DNA of 64,000 bases from Hybos culiciformis (Eukaryota; Arthropoda; Insecta; Diptera; Hybotidae), in assembly GCA_964007475.1 (NCBI GenBank), contig OZ023274.1, positions 73,667,303 through 73,731,302 of the forward strand. Reading direction: 5' to 3'. The translations under genes were made by a program, and so were the position numbers. Shown here piece after piece: positions 34,801-49,200 of this stretch (positions are counted from its first letter, which is position 1; every line of letters starts with the position of its first letter). Below the pieces are notes generated by a model. That model saw only the letters and a list, made by a program, of their open reading frames with translations. It was not told where the DNA came from and did not search any database.

Positions 34801-37800
34801 AGTTCAAACATTATGCATAAAATTAAAAGTTTTTTCTCATCTTGCAAATCCAAAACAAGTTTATAAGGAATCAGAACTATTTGAATTTTATTTAGAATTA
34901 TTAGTCGGAATTAATCCGGTTTTGCAGCGCTTAGCATTAGATTGCATCTTCACGTATAGAATTAAATCATTGACTCCATATAGGGATACCCTTTACAAAA
35001 TTATAGACGAAAAAGAATTTAGAATGGAATTGGTAAATTTCAAATTGGAAGCAATTAAAATTGAACATCGGTCAGAATTAATGAAAATTTTATTAAGAAT
35101 TTTATATGGTAAAATGATGACAAGAAGTACATCGAAACAATCATTGAATAATCAAGCTAGAAAAGAAATCGTTCTTCGATTTTTAGGCGTTTGTGAAAAA
35201 GAAGAAATTTTTATGTTTTTAGAAATGCCATTTGGTCATTATAATCAATTTACAAACAATAATTTTTCTGAAATATCCGATAAATTAGACGAAGTTTTTA
35301 ATTTAAAAGCTGTATGGTCACCAAAAAAATTACAAAGTGCTATTAATTTATTAGATCTCATGCGTAAACAATTCGCCTTCTTAATGAATAACGAATTTTT
35401 AGAGTATATGCTGAAATTAATTTTAATCATTGGTTATGTGTGCAATCAAGTTTTGCAATATTCAGACACAATAAAAAACAAAATGCCTATCGTATACAAA
35501 AACGTTAAAATATCAGCATTAAATTGTCTGATAAATTTTTCCCAACATTTTGAAGAATTTGATTGGAACAAAGATCAAATGAATCTGATAATGAATGTTT
35601 TTGTCTGGCCAAACCTGAATAAATTGCCAAATGATAGTATTCACAGTCCAACACCATTAATGCGACTAATTTTAACATGGAGTTATAATTCAAAAAATTT
35701 CCAATATTTAATTTGGGAGAAAAATCACATGACTCCATTCAAGTCACTGATTGAATTACTTATGAATGAAAAATCTAAGAAAGTTGTTAGAAAAACGATA
35801 ATGGAAATGATTGAAAAACTTTTGGTGAGCGATAAAAAAGATAATTGTATACCCATGGAGACCTCATCAAAAGGTACAAAAGAAACAATTGTCTCAGGCT
35901 TAGATGTAGTAAAGCCATGTGTTGAGGACATCTTGAAACGATTAAAAATGAACTTTAATCAAAATAAAAAATATTTAGATAAAAAAGATTTAAATATATT
36001 ATCAATGTTAGTTAATTTAGTTGAAGATGGTGTAACAGTAAGCAGTTTATTAGAGATATTGACTCCAATTATCATTAAAAAAGTTCAAAATGATACCTCT
36101 GAACTAATAGAAAAAATTATTGAAACATTATCAAACTTAATTAAGAAACTAGACGAACCGGCTAGCTATCTTCGAAAAATTGCTCCACTTTTTGAAAATG
36201 TCACCGAAGTTATTGGAAGAAAAATGTTATGCAATTTAATAAATGATATGTGTAGGAATTCGTTAACATTAAGTGAAACCAGTGAAATTATTTCGAATTT
36301 AAATGCATGTGATCGGCGTTGGATTGAGCAACCTGACTACGATAAAAGATTAAACACTTTGAAATTGATAACTAAGAAAATTAACGAAAATAAATTAATT
36401 GATATGAATTTAGGAATTTTAACTGTATACAACTGTTTCTATTTCTTAAGGCATGACAAAGATATCGGCTTACGTGACAATGCATCAGAGCTATTAAAAA
36501 TTTTATTACCAAATATGATTAACAATGTCGACAATAAACATGATATTCATTATGTCATGGAGGAAATAATTCTAAATTTTCTACGTAAATCATTACGGGA
36601 TAAAAATGAGAATTTGAGAAATGAAAGTATTTTATTATTGAAATCTTTGGTTCGTGATTGTTCAGAATCACATCAAATTTTAATGGATTTAAATGGCCTG
36701 TTGGAAAATCTGGAAAATGATTTAGATTTCTTCGAAAATATAACTCATTTACAATCACATTGGCATGCTAAGGCATTATTGAAGTTTTGTAATTTGGCCA
36801 AAAATTTCACTCAAATACCAAATAATAAAACTTTAACTCAATTCATACTACCGCTAGCCACAAGATATCTCTTAAATGAAAAATTCATTAATAAGCCGGC
36901 TTTGATTGATGCGGCAATTGAAACTATTGGTGTAGTATGCCAATTATTGCCGTGGAGTCATTATTACGCAATTTTAAGATTTTATTTACAAAAAATGCGT
37001 TATGGTCATGAATACCAAAAACAAATTATTCGTATTGTGATAACAATTTTGGATTCATTTCACTATGATTTATCAGGTGCTGGAGTTAGTGAATTATCAT
37101 TATCAATGAAACAATCTCAAAGCAATAATAAAATTATTGTCAAGACTGAAGATTCGATTAAGGTAACATAAAATGTTGATAAATTTAATAAGAGATATAT
37201 TTTTTATTTAATTTTCAATGAACTGAGTTGCTTGTGATACTAAGAATTTGCTTATTTTATTTTTTAGGAAGAGGAAAATGTTGAAAATGATATTATCGAA
37301 GAAGATGATTTAGATTTGGAGCTAAATGAAATTGATGACAATTTTCAAAATGGATCCTTAAATGAACCTAAAGCTAAGAAAATCAAAAGAGATATTAATA
37401 TTTTGTTAGTTCCAGTTCTACTCGCTCCTTCCGCGGCGAAAAAAGTAATTAGCACAATAATGACCATGCTAATTCCAGCATTAAATAATTCAATAAGTGA
37501 AAAAACTTCTTATGAGATGAAGCATAAATTAAATCGAAAACGTTTGGGCTTTGAACGAGAAGAAGAAGAAATTTTAAAAGTACCGATTGCATTAGCTGTA
37601 GTTAAACTTTTACAAAAACTTCCAAAAGAAATTATGGAAAACAGTTTGAATGGTGTTTTCATGAAAGTTACTACTTTTCTTAAGTCTCCATTGAAATCAG
37701 TTCGCATGTTAACCAGGGATATTTTGAAGAAAATAATGCAAGCCTTAGGCTCTGAATATTTGTCGATGTTGATAGATCTATTGACCACATTATTGACTAA

Positions 37801-40800
37801 AGGATTTCAAGTTCACGTTCTCTCTGTCACGATTCATGGTATTTTGGACAGCCTGAAAGAAATTATATCATCAAATAATTTGGAGTCTTGCTTAAAGAAT
37901 ATCCTGGAAGTAAGTTTAAACGATATTTTTGGTGAGATTGCTGCTGAAAAAGAAATAAATAAAATTACAGCACATACACCCGAAGCCAAACCATCAGCTA
38001 AATCGTATTTAACACTTCATATAGTTGCAAGAAATGTATCAGAAACTTGTTTATTAGATTTATTGATGCCATTCAAAGAGTATTTGATTAATTCACAATC
38101 TCGTAAAGTTATACAAAAAATTCAAGAATGTTTTCAAAAAATTGTGACGGGCTTGGTTGAAAATAAGAATATATCTATTCAGAATCTGTTGATTTTCATA
38201 TATGGCACAATTTCAGAATCCATTATTGATTTATTACCAGGTGGTGTCAAAAGACCGCCACTTACAGAAAAAGAAAAAAATAAAATGATCAGGTTCCGAC
38301 CAGATTGTTATTTAATACCTGAAGCTCCTCGAACTCGATCGGGTGCTGTTCGGCGAAAGGCAACAACTAATGCTCAAGCGAATGCCCACGTTTTAATTGA
38401 ATTTGGTTTAGAAATGTTCCATATTTTACTAAAACGAAAGAAAATCGAGAACACATCTTATCAGTCCTTTTTAAATCCACTTTTGCCTATGCTTAAAGAT
38501 TCTCTAAAAAGTCAACATATAAGAGTGACTACATTTGCATTAAAATGCTTTACATCAATTTGGAACGAAAAATATGAATTGAATATGACCGAAATACTTC
38601 CAGATGTTATTAATGAAATTTTTAAAGTTCTTCATAAATATTCGACATCAGGCGCATCGGCAAAAGGCAGTGAAAATTTTCAGTTGGTTAATGCTGCTTT
38701 TAAATCAATGGTCGCATTATTAAGAAATGTCGATGGATATGAAATGCAAGAGGAGCATATTAGTCAGTTACTGCTTTATATTGATCAAGATATTTGTGAA
38801 TCTGAAAGGCAGCCCATAGCTTTTTCGTTGCTCAAAGCTTTAATACATAGAAAAATTCAAGGATCAGAAATTCATGAAATAATGAAAAAAATTTCAGAAA
38901 TTGCTATTACAACTGTATCAGACTTTGCTCAAGATGAATGTAGAACAATATTAATTTTTTATTTAATGGAATATCCTTTATCGAAAAAAATTGATTCGAT
39001 ATTGAAATTTTTCACAGTTCAAATGAATTATGAAGTTACTTCAGGTAGAATATCAGCTGTCAAATTCCTACAACTCATTGTTAAAAAATTTCCAAAGGAA
39101 ATATTAGAAAGAAAATCAGAATTTTTATATTTATCGTTAGGAACAAGGTAAGTGAAAACAAAAAAAATATTAACTGTATTCTAAGTGTGATACTTATATA
39201 GGTAGTAGTACACTTAAAATTTCCACAGAAAATATTTAATGTAAAAAGTTAATTTTCTTTTTTATTGAAGTTTAAAAATTATGATTTCAGATTAGTGAAT
39301 GAAGAGACTCCAGAATGCCGAATTATTATTGCCGAATGTTTGGAGCAATTATTAGCTCGTCTGGGTAAAGATTTTAAAAACAAATTATTTGGCATAAATA
39401 TAACATTCTTGGAAAATGGTGACAAGTCTTCAATTCGTGAAATGGGCGCAACTTTATGCTCACGTTTTGTTACACAAGAAAAACATAATTTTATGCCAAG
39501 AATTAAAGAATGTCTACCAGTTTTGGTTAATCGACTGTATTTGTCAAATCCAAAAGGTCCAGGAAGGTTTGTTAAATTGAAAGAAGCTGAAAGCGATGAA
39601 ATTGATGGAATCGATAATGATATCAATGAAATAAAGATTGAAGAAAAGCAAAGAGCTTTAGATCATGAACTTATACAAGTCCAAAATTGTATATTAAAAA
39701 TATTTGAATTTTGTCCTGAAATTTTGAATAATATTGAATATAACTCTATTGTGGATGAACTATCTTATGAAGCTCAAAAATTACTTGGCTATGAACATGA
39801 TTGGGTTAGATTGAATTCAACAAAAATTTTAAGTTATATTATCGGTAGTTTGGATTTCGATCTTGTTTCTAATTTAATTATTGGTAAAAGTAAATGGAAC
39901 GAAAACAATAGAGATTATTTTTATTTAAATCCAGAAACTGATATAAAAAGTTTAGTTTTGGATCTATGTGCACAATTAAGACCTGATGAAACAAATGAAG
40001 AAATGATAGAAGAAATTATTAAAATTTTTTTATATATTGCTAATATTCTAAAAAATCAAATTTCAAATGGAAGCAAGAAGAATAATGATGAAGGAAATGA
40101 AAATCTGAATAAAATAAATTTAAATTGGCTATTAAGAAGAATAAGATATGTTATTCATGCAGAAATTTCAAAAGCTCCACACAGCTGTATTCTGGTTAGT
40201 TTTCATTTTAATTTATACAATGAAATTTTTTTACTATGAACATTTTTTTTTGTAAACATAGTTTTATAGTCTGTTCTTAAACATAAATTATCTAGGATTG
40301 CTGATATGCATTATTCAAGCTCCTAAATACGAAAATTAGATATACAAAAAGTAACAACCTAACCTGTTAACGCCGCAAAAGAATTTAAACAATGTCTCTT
40401 TGGTCAAGCTCTCAACTCAGACAATTTGACTTGCATTGAATCAGAGTGAATTATGATTCAAAGCAAATTGTGATTCGAGCCACTTTTATATTATCAGATA
40501 TTCTAAGTGCAATAAATAAAAATTTTCTGATTTATTTGATTTCAGCGTACTTCGATATTTAACTGGATAGAAGGCTTATTAATGTTGATTGAAGTCGAAA
40601 TGATGGAGCATATAGGTGAAGTTTTATTAACCCCCCTAGTACGTGAGATGTCTGATGATGATCAAAATATAGATCCAAAATTAAAACAACAAGCAATTCG
40701 AATTGGTAATAAAATTCGAAAGAGAATCGGTTCCGATATTTATGACAAACTAAGAGCCAATATTCAAACCAAACTTATGATAAAACGAGCTGAACGTAAA

Positions 40801-40968
40801 AGGAAAATTGCTATAGAGAAAGTAAATGAACCAATACTAGCAGCGAAACGAAAAGAAGGTTTGCAAAATCGAAAGAAATTGGCGAAGAAACGTAAGATGG
40901 ACATTATGAAAGGAAAGTTGGAAGGAAAAAGAAAAAAGAAAAGAAAAATTGATGAAGATATTTTTTAA
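31817..40968 (+). CDS. UTP20: UTP20, small-subunit processome component
   Basis: Exons are 31817-31846, 31966-32272, 32412-37162, 37268-39147, 39291-40194 and 40546-40968. All are GT-AG and in phase, giving 2,764 residues, close to the human length of about 2,785. The protein is a nucleolar HEAT-repeat scaffold needed for early pre-rRNA cleavages that release 18S rRNA. The start NTFRFKSFGERVNEIDI and LIRRGALYHI-like region (here IRRGALYHI) match the family N-terminus. KTLKPFLKKN is at about residue 145. The DRIM domain begins near residue 910 with LKVFSHLANPKQVYKESELF. The last 60 residues are highly basic (KRKKKRKIDEDIF), as expected for a nucleolar localisation tail. Two tandem ATGs (31817 and 31820) could serve as start. 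Its partner promoter is USP38, divergent; its 3' end converges on CYP303A1. Confidence 0.95.
40195..40545 (+). other. Last intron of UTP20
   Basis: Donor GTTAGT, acceptor GATTTCAG. It reads open for 15 codons past the donor, which is why the exon seems longer than it is. Nothing else is recognised. Confidence 0.75.
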
Positions 40969-41077
40969 ATAGAATTAAGTAAAGTGTCTAGTTTTAAATA
41001 ATTACTTATGTAACTTATGTTACAAAATATGTATTTTTTATGTTTCAAAATTATTACTATTTTTTAATCAATTTTCA

Positions 41078-41083
41078 AATAAA
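41078..41083 (+). terminator. Polyadenylation signal of UTP20 (AATAAA)
   Basis: AATAAA lies 110 nt past the UTP20 stop codon. In DNA this A/T-rich the hexamer also occurs by chance, but position and strand fit. Confidence 0.5.
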
Positions 41084-41323
41084 AATAATTATTTTTTTTC
41101 TTTAATGATTGATTTAATCTAATTTATTGTTTTCCTTAAGTTTTATTTTTATTAGAAAAATCCACATATAATAAGTGATTTTTATTGACTTATGAATACA
41201 AAATCAAAAAATAACTTATTTTTCATAATGAAGTATATTTTTTTAATGGTATTGTCTTGATTGATTTCGGGTGTTAAAATATGGTTAACATGATAAAAAA
41301 AAATTATTTTCATATACATATTA

Positions 41324-41329
41324 TTTATT
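41324..41329 (-). terminator. Polyadenylation signal of CYP303A1 (AATAAA)
   Basis: TTTATT on the plus strand gives AATAAA on the minus strand, 53 nt past the P450 stop codon. The UTP20 and P450 stop codons are about 410 bp apart, so their 3' UTRs converge here. Confidence 0.5.
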
Positions 41330-41381
41330 GTTTGAGCTGCCTGTGGACTGAATCGAGTATATTTTTTTAAGGTTGTCTATT

Positions 41382-43263
41382 TTAGCGCTTTACAACTTTA
41401 GCACAATATGGTTTAACCGATGGAGTTGCTCCATCAAATGGTTCATCAGTTGGTAATGGTTGTCCTTCAATTGGAACAAATGTAAAATTTTGCAATAATG
41501 TTGTTATAAAACAGAATAAATTTTGTTTTCCCAATAATTCACCCATGCAACGATGCTTCCCTATTCCAAATGGAGCATAATTTTCTGGGATATTAATTTT
41601 TTTGTCATCAACAAATCGATCAGGCCAAAAATTTAATGGATTTTTATAAACTTTCTCATGGAACAGAACATTGCGATAACATGCAATAACCATTGTATCC
41701 TAAAATTAATAAAAAAAAATTGAATATTATTAGTTTCATTCGTGTTTGTCATATTTGTCTAAGTTCTTTGATAATGAAAAATTTAATAGTTTAATAATTT
41801 TTATTAAAATTTAAGAAATTTGGTATTTGGAATTTGTAAGAAAAATAATTATTACTCAGCTTATTTAAGAAATTAGGTTTCGGTAAATGGAACTGAAACT
41901 TTGATGTTTATATATATTAATTCAATTTCTTGTTAATTCATATTACCTTTGGAATATTATAACCGCATAAACGAGTTTCTCTTAAAGCTCGGTGCGGAAT
42001 GCCAAATCCATTTCCCACGAAAAATCGAATACCTTCGTGAACAATAGCATCACAATATGGCAAGCTATAAAACATTTAATATTTTCTTTTATATTTTTTT
42101 AAATAAAATGGTTTCCCTGTTAAAATAAAATTGTTTCAAACGTACATCACAAATATGATCATATCTGTATGCGATTTTATTTTAATTAATATAAAAACTT
42201 ACTTTACTCGATCATCCCATGTTGGTAATCTGTCTCTGCCAACAACGGCATCTAATTCTGCTTGTGCTTTTTTCTGAATTTCTTGATCGCGGACCATATG
42301 CAAAAATGCAAATCCTAAACTTTTATTTGTTGTCTCTGAACCAGCTAAAAACATATCCAGACAGACTGCCAGAAGTTGCTGTTCAGAAAATGATTCTCGA
42401 TAGTCTGCAGAGGCTAAAACTTGTAAATATGCTTCTATTAAATCCCTTGGTTCGCCGTTCAAATTAAAAAAATTTCTATGTTTATCAACTTCTTTGCCCA
42501 AGAATTCGTATATACGCTTATGAATTTCCAGAAAATACGTATACCCAGAATAATCTGGAGCAATAAATCTGAGAAAAGGAAAATGACTGAACAAAGAGCC
42601 AATCATATCAATATCTTTTAATAACAAATAAAACATTTGCAATAATTCAGCAACTTCTTTATTGCCGCGCTCATAACGAATTCCAGACATCATTGTCCAC
42701 AATCCGTTCAGAACATACACATGGAATAAATTGTGCATTGGAATAATACCACATTGACCTCCTTGTTCATTAATCATATTGTTCAGATCATCTAATAAAT
42801 GATGAGCTTCATTCTGTATCATTGTTGCCATATTGCTTCGAGCAAAACCGAAATTTTTTAAATGCCTAACAATAAAATGACGTTGTTCTTTCCAAAAATC
42901 TCCATCAGTAAATATGACTCCCTTGCGAGAACCAAAAGTCCTAGTCTCATAAAAAAGTCCTACTGGCCGTCCATCGAAATCGTCATTTGTTAACATCTCT
43001 TTGATTGAATCCGTAGTATAAGCTATCACTAAATTATCCTTTCCAATTTTAAGTCCAATTGCTCCATTTGAATTATAAATTTTAGATAATTCTTGAACAA
43101 CCTTAGAAAACATACCATATTTTTTCCTTAGTCCAGAAATTTGCAAAGCACTGCCAACAATTGGATACCATTTTGGACCAGGTGGGAAATTTTTCGGTTT
43201 TTTGGATCCAAAAATGAGAAAGCATAATACTAAAGTCGTAAAAAATATTGCAGCATAAAACAT
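41382..43263 (-). CDS. CYP303A1: Cytochrome P450 CYP303A1
   Basis: Minus-strand exons are 43263-42203, 42064-41947 and 41699-41382, GT-AG and in phase, 498 residues. It is a microsomal haem mono-oxygenase with an N-terminal membrane anchor (residues 1-18) and a PPGP hinge at 27-30. The I-helix AGSETT is at 307-312, ExxR at Glu364-Arg367, and the haem motif FGIGKHRCMG has ligand Cys444. The start is MFYAAIF, as in the fly orthologue; an in-frame GTG lies seven codons earlier and is not the start. The words RHLKNFGFARS, LFSHFPFLRFIAP and CLDMFLAGSETTNKSLGF are CYP303A1 hallmarks. In Drosophila this gene (nompH) is needed for external sense organs, and in other insects for moulting; its substrate is unknown to me. 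It is intact. Confidence 0.95.
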
Positions 43264-46200
43264 AATTACTGATTCTGGTCGCACAAACTATAATAGAAAT
43301 TCAAATTTTTTTTTGTTAAAAATTATTCGTTTAGTTCGAAAGATAAGTTTAATAGTATACTTTATGAATTTGTAGGGTCATTTGATAAGAAAACTAATTT
43401 GGATCTTACATAGGCATCCAACTATTTATTTTTTTAATTCTAAAAATATCCAAATTTCAGGTACTGAGTTCGATGTGTAGTGATTTTCTTTAAAAAAAAA
43501 CATCAATTTTTTAACACACATTACAGGGATGCAACTTCTTGATGTCACATTCAGGAAAGTTTAAGATTTTATGTAATTTTGTTTTAAAAAAGGGATGTGG
43601 TTTAAAAATTTTTAAAACAAACAGAAAATTAATATATGTACATATTTTGTTCACGCTTCTGTAGAAGTGGTGGCTCACGTGGCTAGATCATATAGTATGT
43701 AATACAGACTTTCTCTTGGCCAATCTCACTGGAATTGCTTCTTCATTCAATTTTATTTTTATATAAATTATCTAGACAAGATTCATACAAGAGTATTTAT
43801 ATGTATCGCACTTTAGTTACCTTACCTTAACAAATCTGTGATTACGTTTGTTATTAGTTAAGTTATCAGTTCTTTTATATTTTACTTATCGCAAAATGGT
43901 CTTATCAAATGGTCCTATATAATATATACAGTTCTTTAAATTCATAAGTATCAAGGAGTAGAAATTCGTTGCACTTCTACCGTCCGCTTGTTTGAGTGAG
44001 GGCACAAACCAACCTTTTTTTTTCTATTAACATGTAAACGCCAGTAGTTAGTATTAATAGGTAAAAAAAAATATTTATTTTTATATTACTATACGAATAT
44101 GCAATATGTAAATAATATAAATTTGAGAATCAGGTATTTCAGGAAAGTTTTAAGAAATAAAAACAAAATAATTGTATCTTCAATTTATGTATGCATGAAA
44201 ATAAATTTATCTATTTTACGCTGCTGTACATATATTTTTTTTAACATATAAAATTGTATAACATACTACATTATAGTAATATGTATAATAAATTTATAGA
44301 TTTTTGGAATATTATTTTTTTATCATCACATCACGTGTAATAAAAACTATAGACCTTACAGTAGGTAAATGTGTGAAGCAATTGGAAATTCAAAACTACT
44401 TATTATGCAATTATAATTTTCTTTTTCTTCCAATATATAAAGACAGTTAATATCATACGTTTATGATAAAGAAATATGTAGGTATGTAAGTAAAAAAATA
44501 AGTTAGTTTTTTTTTTTAATTTTATTCTTATTATAACATTTATCTGTTTTTGTGCTCGTCAAAATTTGAAGACGAAATTTGCACCACTTTCCAATTGACT
44601 TTACTTGACAAAACATTATAAGATAATAGGTAGGTAAATCTAAAAATAATGTAAAGAAAAATTTTTTAACAAATCTTTTCACTTTCAATTAATTTAAATA
44701 ACATTGAAAATAAAAAAGAATTTTCATTTTATTATAATGATTCTATCTATAATAAATTTCTCTCAATAGAACAAAATTTGATATTATAATATTGAAAGGA
44801 AAGGAATATTCTATTTTATTTAAAATTAAATGAAATTAATTTCATCTCAATTTTATCTTTTTTTTTTTTATTCAATCAACTAAAAATAATTTCATCAATT
44901 TTATGAATTTTATTCTTGAATTCTGATTGAGATGGCGATAATAAATTAAACTTCAAAATTTATTTCCTTTTATAGCATTAATATAAAGAAATTGTTAAAA
45001 TATTTCTTTAACCCATCTAAAATAAATTCGATTTCGAAAACATAAGCATTTATATGAAAAGTAAGTATTTTACTTTACGTTGATTGACACTGTAGTTATC
45101 TTATGTGAATAATGAAAACAAGTGTACAGAATATTTAAATAAATACATATTAAGAGTTTACAAACTCTGTTAACGCAACACTCTGTACCTTTAGCTATTT
45201 TAAAATATCATGTTATGATGAATTTTGTTATGTAACCTTTACAAACTTATTATGCTTCTTTTTTTTTTGTCTAACACTTATTATTTTATGATACATATAT
45301 TTTTAGGAAAAACTGGAGTAACTAGTAAATTCAAAAGACAATAATGTGGGGATTTATGATTAATGTCCATTTATTTATGTTTATGATTTTATATAAAATA
45401 CTGACCAGTATTGAATATTATATTATTTATCCCAATATTATTGCACTTTTTGAACTATTTTTGATTATAAATTATGTTTAAGTGGTTTAAGTACATTTAC
45501 GACAGTTTTCTTTTTAACAATATAAATATGTATGCAAAATTGTAAAAAAATTTTATTGAGTTAATTTATTATTATTATTTTTTTTAAATTTTTTTTATTA
45601 ATAATTTATAGGTCTTTCTATTTATATAAATTTGATAAAAATATATTTATATATATATTTTAATAATTTGTTATTTTTCTTTGAAATTCATCCGGGTTTT
45701 TTTTTATAAAGGTATAAATATCTGTATATATATATAGATTTTTTACTTTTCAAATAAACCAGATTATTTCCGGGCAGCTAATTTAAATTTTCTATTGCTG
45801 ACTTCCGCGGTCATTTAATTTGTCTTATTAGCTAAAAAAAAAAAAAAAATAGCACTTCCAGTTTATTCCTTAAAAGTAAAATATTTTTATATTTTTTTAA
45901 ATTTTATTTATAGCATCCATAACTGATTTGATAAACTAAAGCAAAGCTGAATAATGAATATGCATATTATTTTTGTATAAACACTGAATGAATGATTACT
46001 TAGTTGTACAATATTGTCAAGCCAATAGACGAATTTTTATAGGAATTTGAAAAAATGAAAGAAAATATTCTATAAAATTTTCTAAATTCTATTTATTTTT
46101 TTACTTAAAAACATACAATTATTTTACTCAAGCTATTGACAAATAAAATTAAGTCACCAAAAATATCTTTGCTTATAGATATTATAATTTTTGATGAACA

Positions 46201-49200
46201 TCAAACAATATAACAATTGTATGTATGAATATAATTTTCATAATTTTTCTTTTAACACTATTATTAAATTATTGTAAACACACTGTATTTAGATTAAAAT
46301 GAAAATTTTTTACTTTCACCATATTTATTACTTAATCTTTTAATAGAAAAAGTAAAACGCGTTTTTATGAAATTTATTTTTTCAATCAGGAAAACTATAA
46401 AAAATATGATTTTATTTTTACCGTATTTTATTAATAATATTTTCTTTATTTTGAATAGATATTTCGGATAGCAATAAACAAACTAAAGTGTGCGCTTAAT
46501 TTTCCAGGCTTAAATACTTTTCTAAAATCTAGCCCCTCTTGGAAATTTTTTTTTTTTTTTTTTCATAATTCCTGGAAAGTTAAAATGGGGGCTGATGTTT
46601 TGTTTTGATATTCAATGTAGAGATAGTGGAGTTTTGGAGAAAATTTTATGAAAAAAAAAAATAAAGTTTTTAATGAAAAATCGAACAAAGCTTTTTAAGA
46701 GATGAAAATAAGTAATAATTTTTTTTTTTTTTTTAACAGACAGTATGTCTCTAGAAATTCACTTTGGGGAAATAAATAGATAAATAAGATATTTTTAATA
46801 GTTAAATATACATGTTTGTGTTGTATAGTCATATTGATTTACATTAAGTAATAGACAATAATTCTTTGAATAATAATAAAAAAAAAATAAAATAAATTCT
46901 TGGTTTTGCCTTATGAAACTTACTTAATGCTTTTAGTTTGTACTGTAGAGTGTACATATAGCATTTATTTTTCTTATATTGCACCAATATTATAGACTTG
47001 TAAAGGATGAATTATATATGAAACACTTTAAGTTTCATTTGTCCGAATTCAAAGAAATAATTATATAATTTTAGATAAAAGCATATTGAATTCAATCTTC
47101 TTGCCTCTAACGAATCGAAATTTTTGAAATCATGTATTCAAATTCTCTTTATATTATTATAAAGTGCGGTTCATAAAATGTTAATTTCGAATAATTTTTT
47201 ATCGTCAATCAATATTTAGAACCAAATTTTAATAAAATAAATAAAATTTACCTATTTTTTTTTTTGAATTATGATGTCCAGATATGATAATATATACCTA
47301 CTTAAGTGTATCATCTAAGCATATTATAAATATGTACACTCATATTTTTGTTCTTGAATTATCCTCAGTGAAAATAATATGTGAACTTGAGATTCTATAA
47401 ATCTTTTGAAACACATTTTTGTATGGAAAAACGACATTTTTCTGATATACATTTTAGTCATAGAATTTGGCCCTACAATCTTGTTTAAATAAATAATAAA
47501 AAAATTAATAATAAAACAATTTTTATTTCTTTTATAATCACATTTATTCATTGAGTTTTTCTTAATTCATATTGTTTTAATTATTTTTATAATATTAATA
47601 TATATATATTTATGTATGTAGTATTATGTACAAACAAATTATATAGGCTTGACATTAAATATATCTTATTAATTATTATTTTTATAATAAATTTTTAATT
47701 CCTTGCATATACGTACGTTATACAATATTATTATTATTTATTTTTATACATATATACCTATATCAATTTCATACAAATATAAATAAATTATTAGGTACAT
47801 TACAAGTATAAATAGTTTCGTTAACATTTTTTATTATTAATCTTTACAATAATTATTATAGGTACATTATCGTTATACTATATACATAATATATAAAGTA
47901 GTTAGGTTTTCGGGTATTAATTCAATTTATTCCTTTTTTTATTTCTAGGAAAATAAGTAATGATTTATTTTGGTAATAAAAAAGAAGATAAAAATAAAGC
48001 GATTATATATATAAAATTTATTATCTAAATATAAATTAATACATTTATACATGCATGTAAGTTAATGTATGTTTTTAATATTACTATATATATATACATT
48101 TACTTTAAAGAAAATGGGAAATTTCAAGAACCCATTTCATAGTTTCTTTTATGATAATTTCTTTTTAATACAATAAAAAAAATATTTGACAAAAAACATT
48201 GTTGATAATGTTGAATTGTCTTTTTGACTTTCTGGAACAGCATAATAAAATGAGAGAGACTTAAATTTTAATTAGATAGTCAGGAAATTTGTTCGCTTTG
48301 TAAATATACATATAGGTACAAAAAAAATATCAAATTTGACTTATAAGAGCTGAGGTGTCAACTGAAATTGAATTTTTACCTTATTAAGGAAATAGTTGCT
48401 TCAAATAAGGTCGTGACCCTATTTAAAAAAAATTAAAATGAATCCTATTTCTAGATAATATTATTTGAAAATAAAATACAAAAAATTTTGACCAATTTTA
48501 CTAATTTACCAAAACAGTTTGTTCTTACTAATAAATTTTAATTTGTTTTTGGTTTATTATTATTATGATTTCATTCACCTTTTTTTTTATTCAAATCATC
48601 CATATTTTATTTACAACATTGAATTAACTGAATTGAAATGGATAATAAAATATAATTGAATGTAATAAAAACAATATTTTATTTTTCTTTTTTATTCATT
48701 TTAAATGAAAAAAAAAAAAAAATTTTTTTTTAATTATTTTAAATATTATAATGTTGTTTACATATTTTTTATGGGTTAATAATCACTTAATGCATTCATA
48801 CAATTTTTTAATTTGTTTTTTAATATAAACATTCGTGTCCTGATAATGTATGGTATGTATTGTTTTTCCATTTTTTTTTTGTATATACGTACATAGATTT
48901 TTTGATTAATTTTGGAACTACGTATATATAAAATTATTAAGTTGTACATTTTTTGAAATAAATATAAAATAATAATTTATTAATAAAATTCTGTTTAAAA
49001 TTTAATTTAATTTCGACGCATCATCATCTGAATAATTTAAATTTTTAAACGAATTAAAATTTTATATGTTTTTTAATACATACATATGTATATATATTTA
49101 AAATAAATTTTTTTATTATTATTTGAAGGTATGACATAACCGAATGATCGAAAATCAGTTTCTCGAAAGAATATTTTGTCGATTTCGGCAAAATTAAGAA

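Noticed and set aside
34422..36758. Several minus-strand frames of 61-107 codons inside UTP20
   Set aside because: They are antisense shadows of the long coding exon.
43264..43284. Upstream GTG as start of the P450
   Set aside because: The ATG at 43263 gives the family start MFY; nuclear genes rarely start at GTG.
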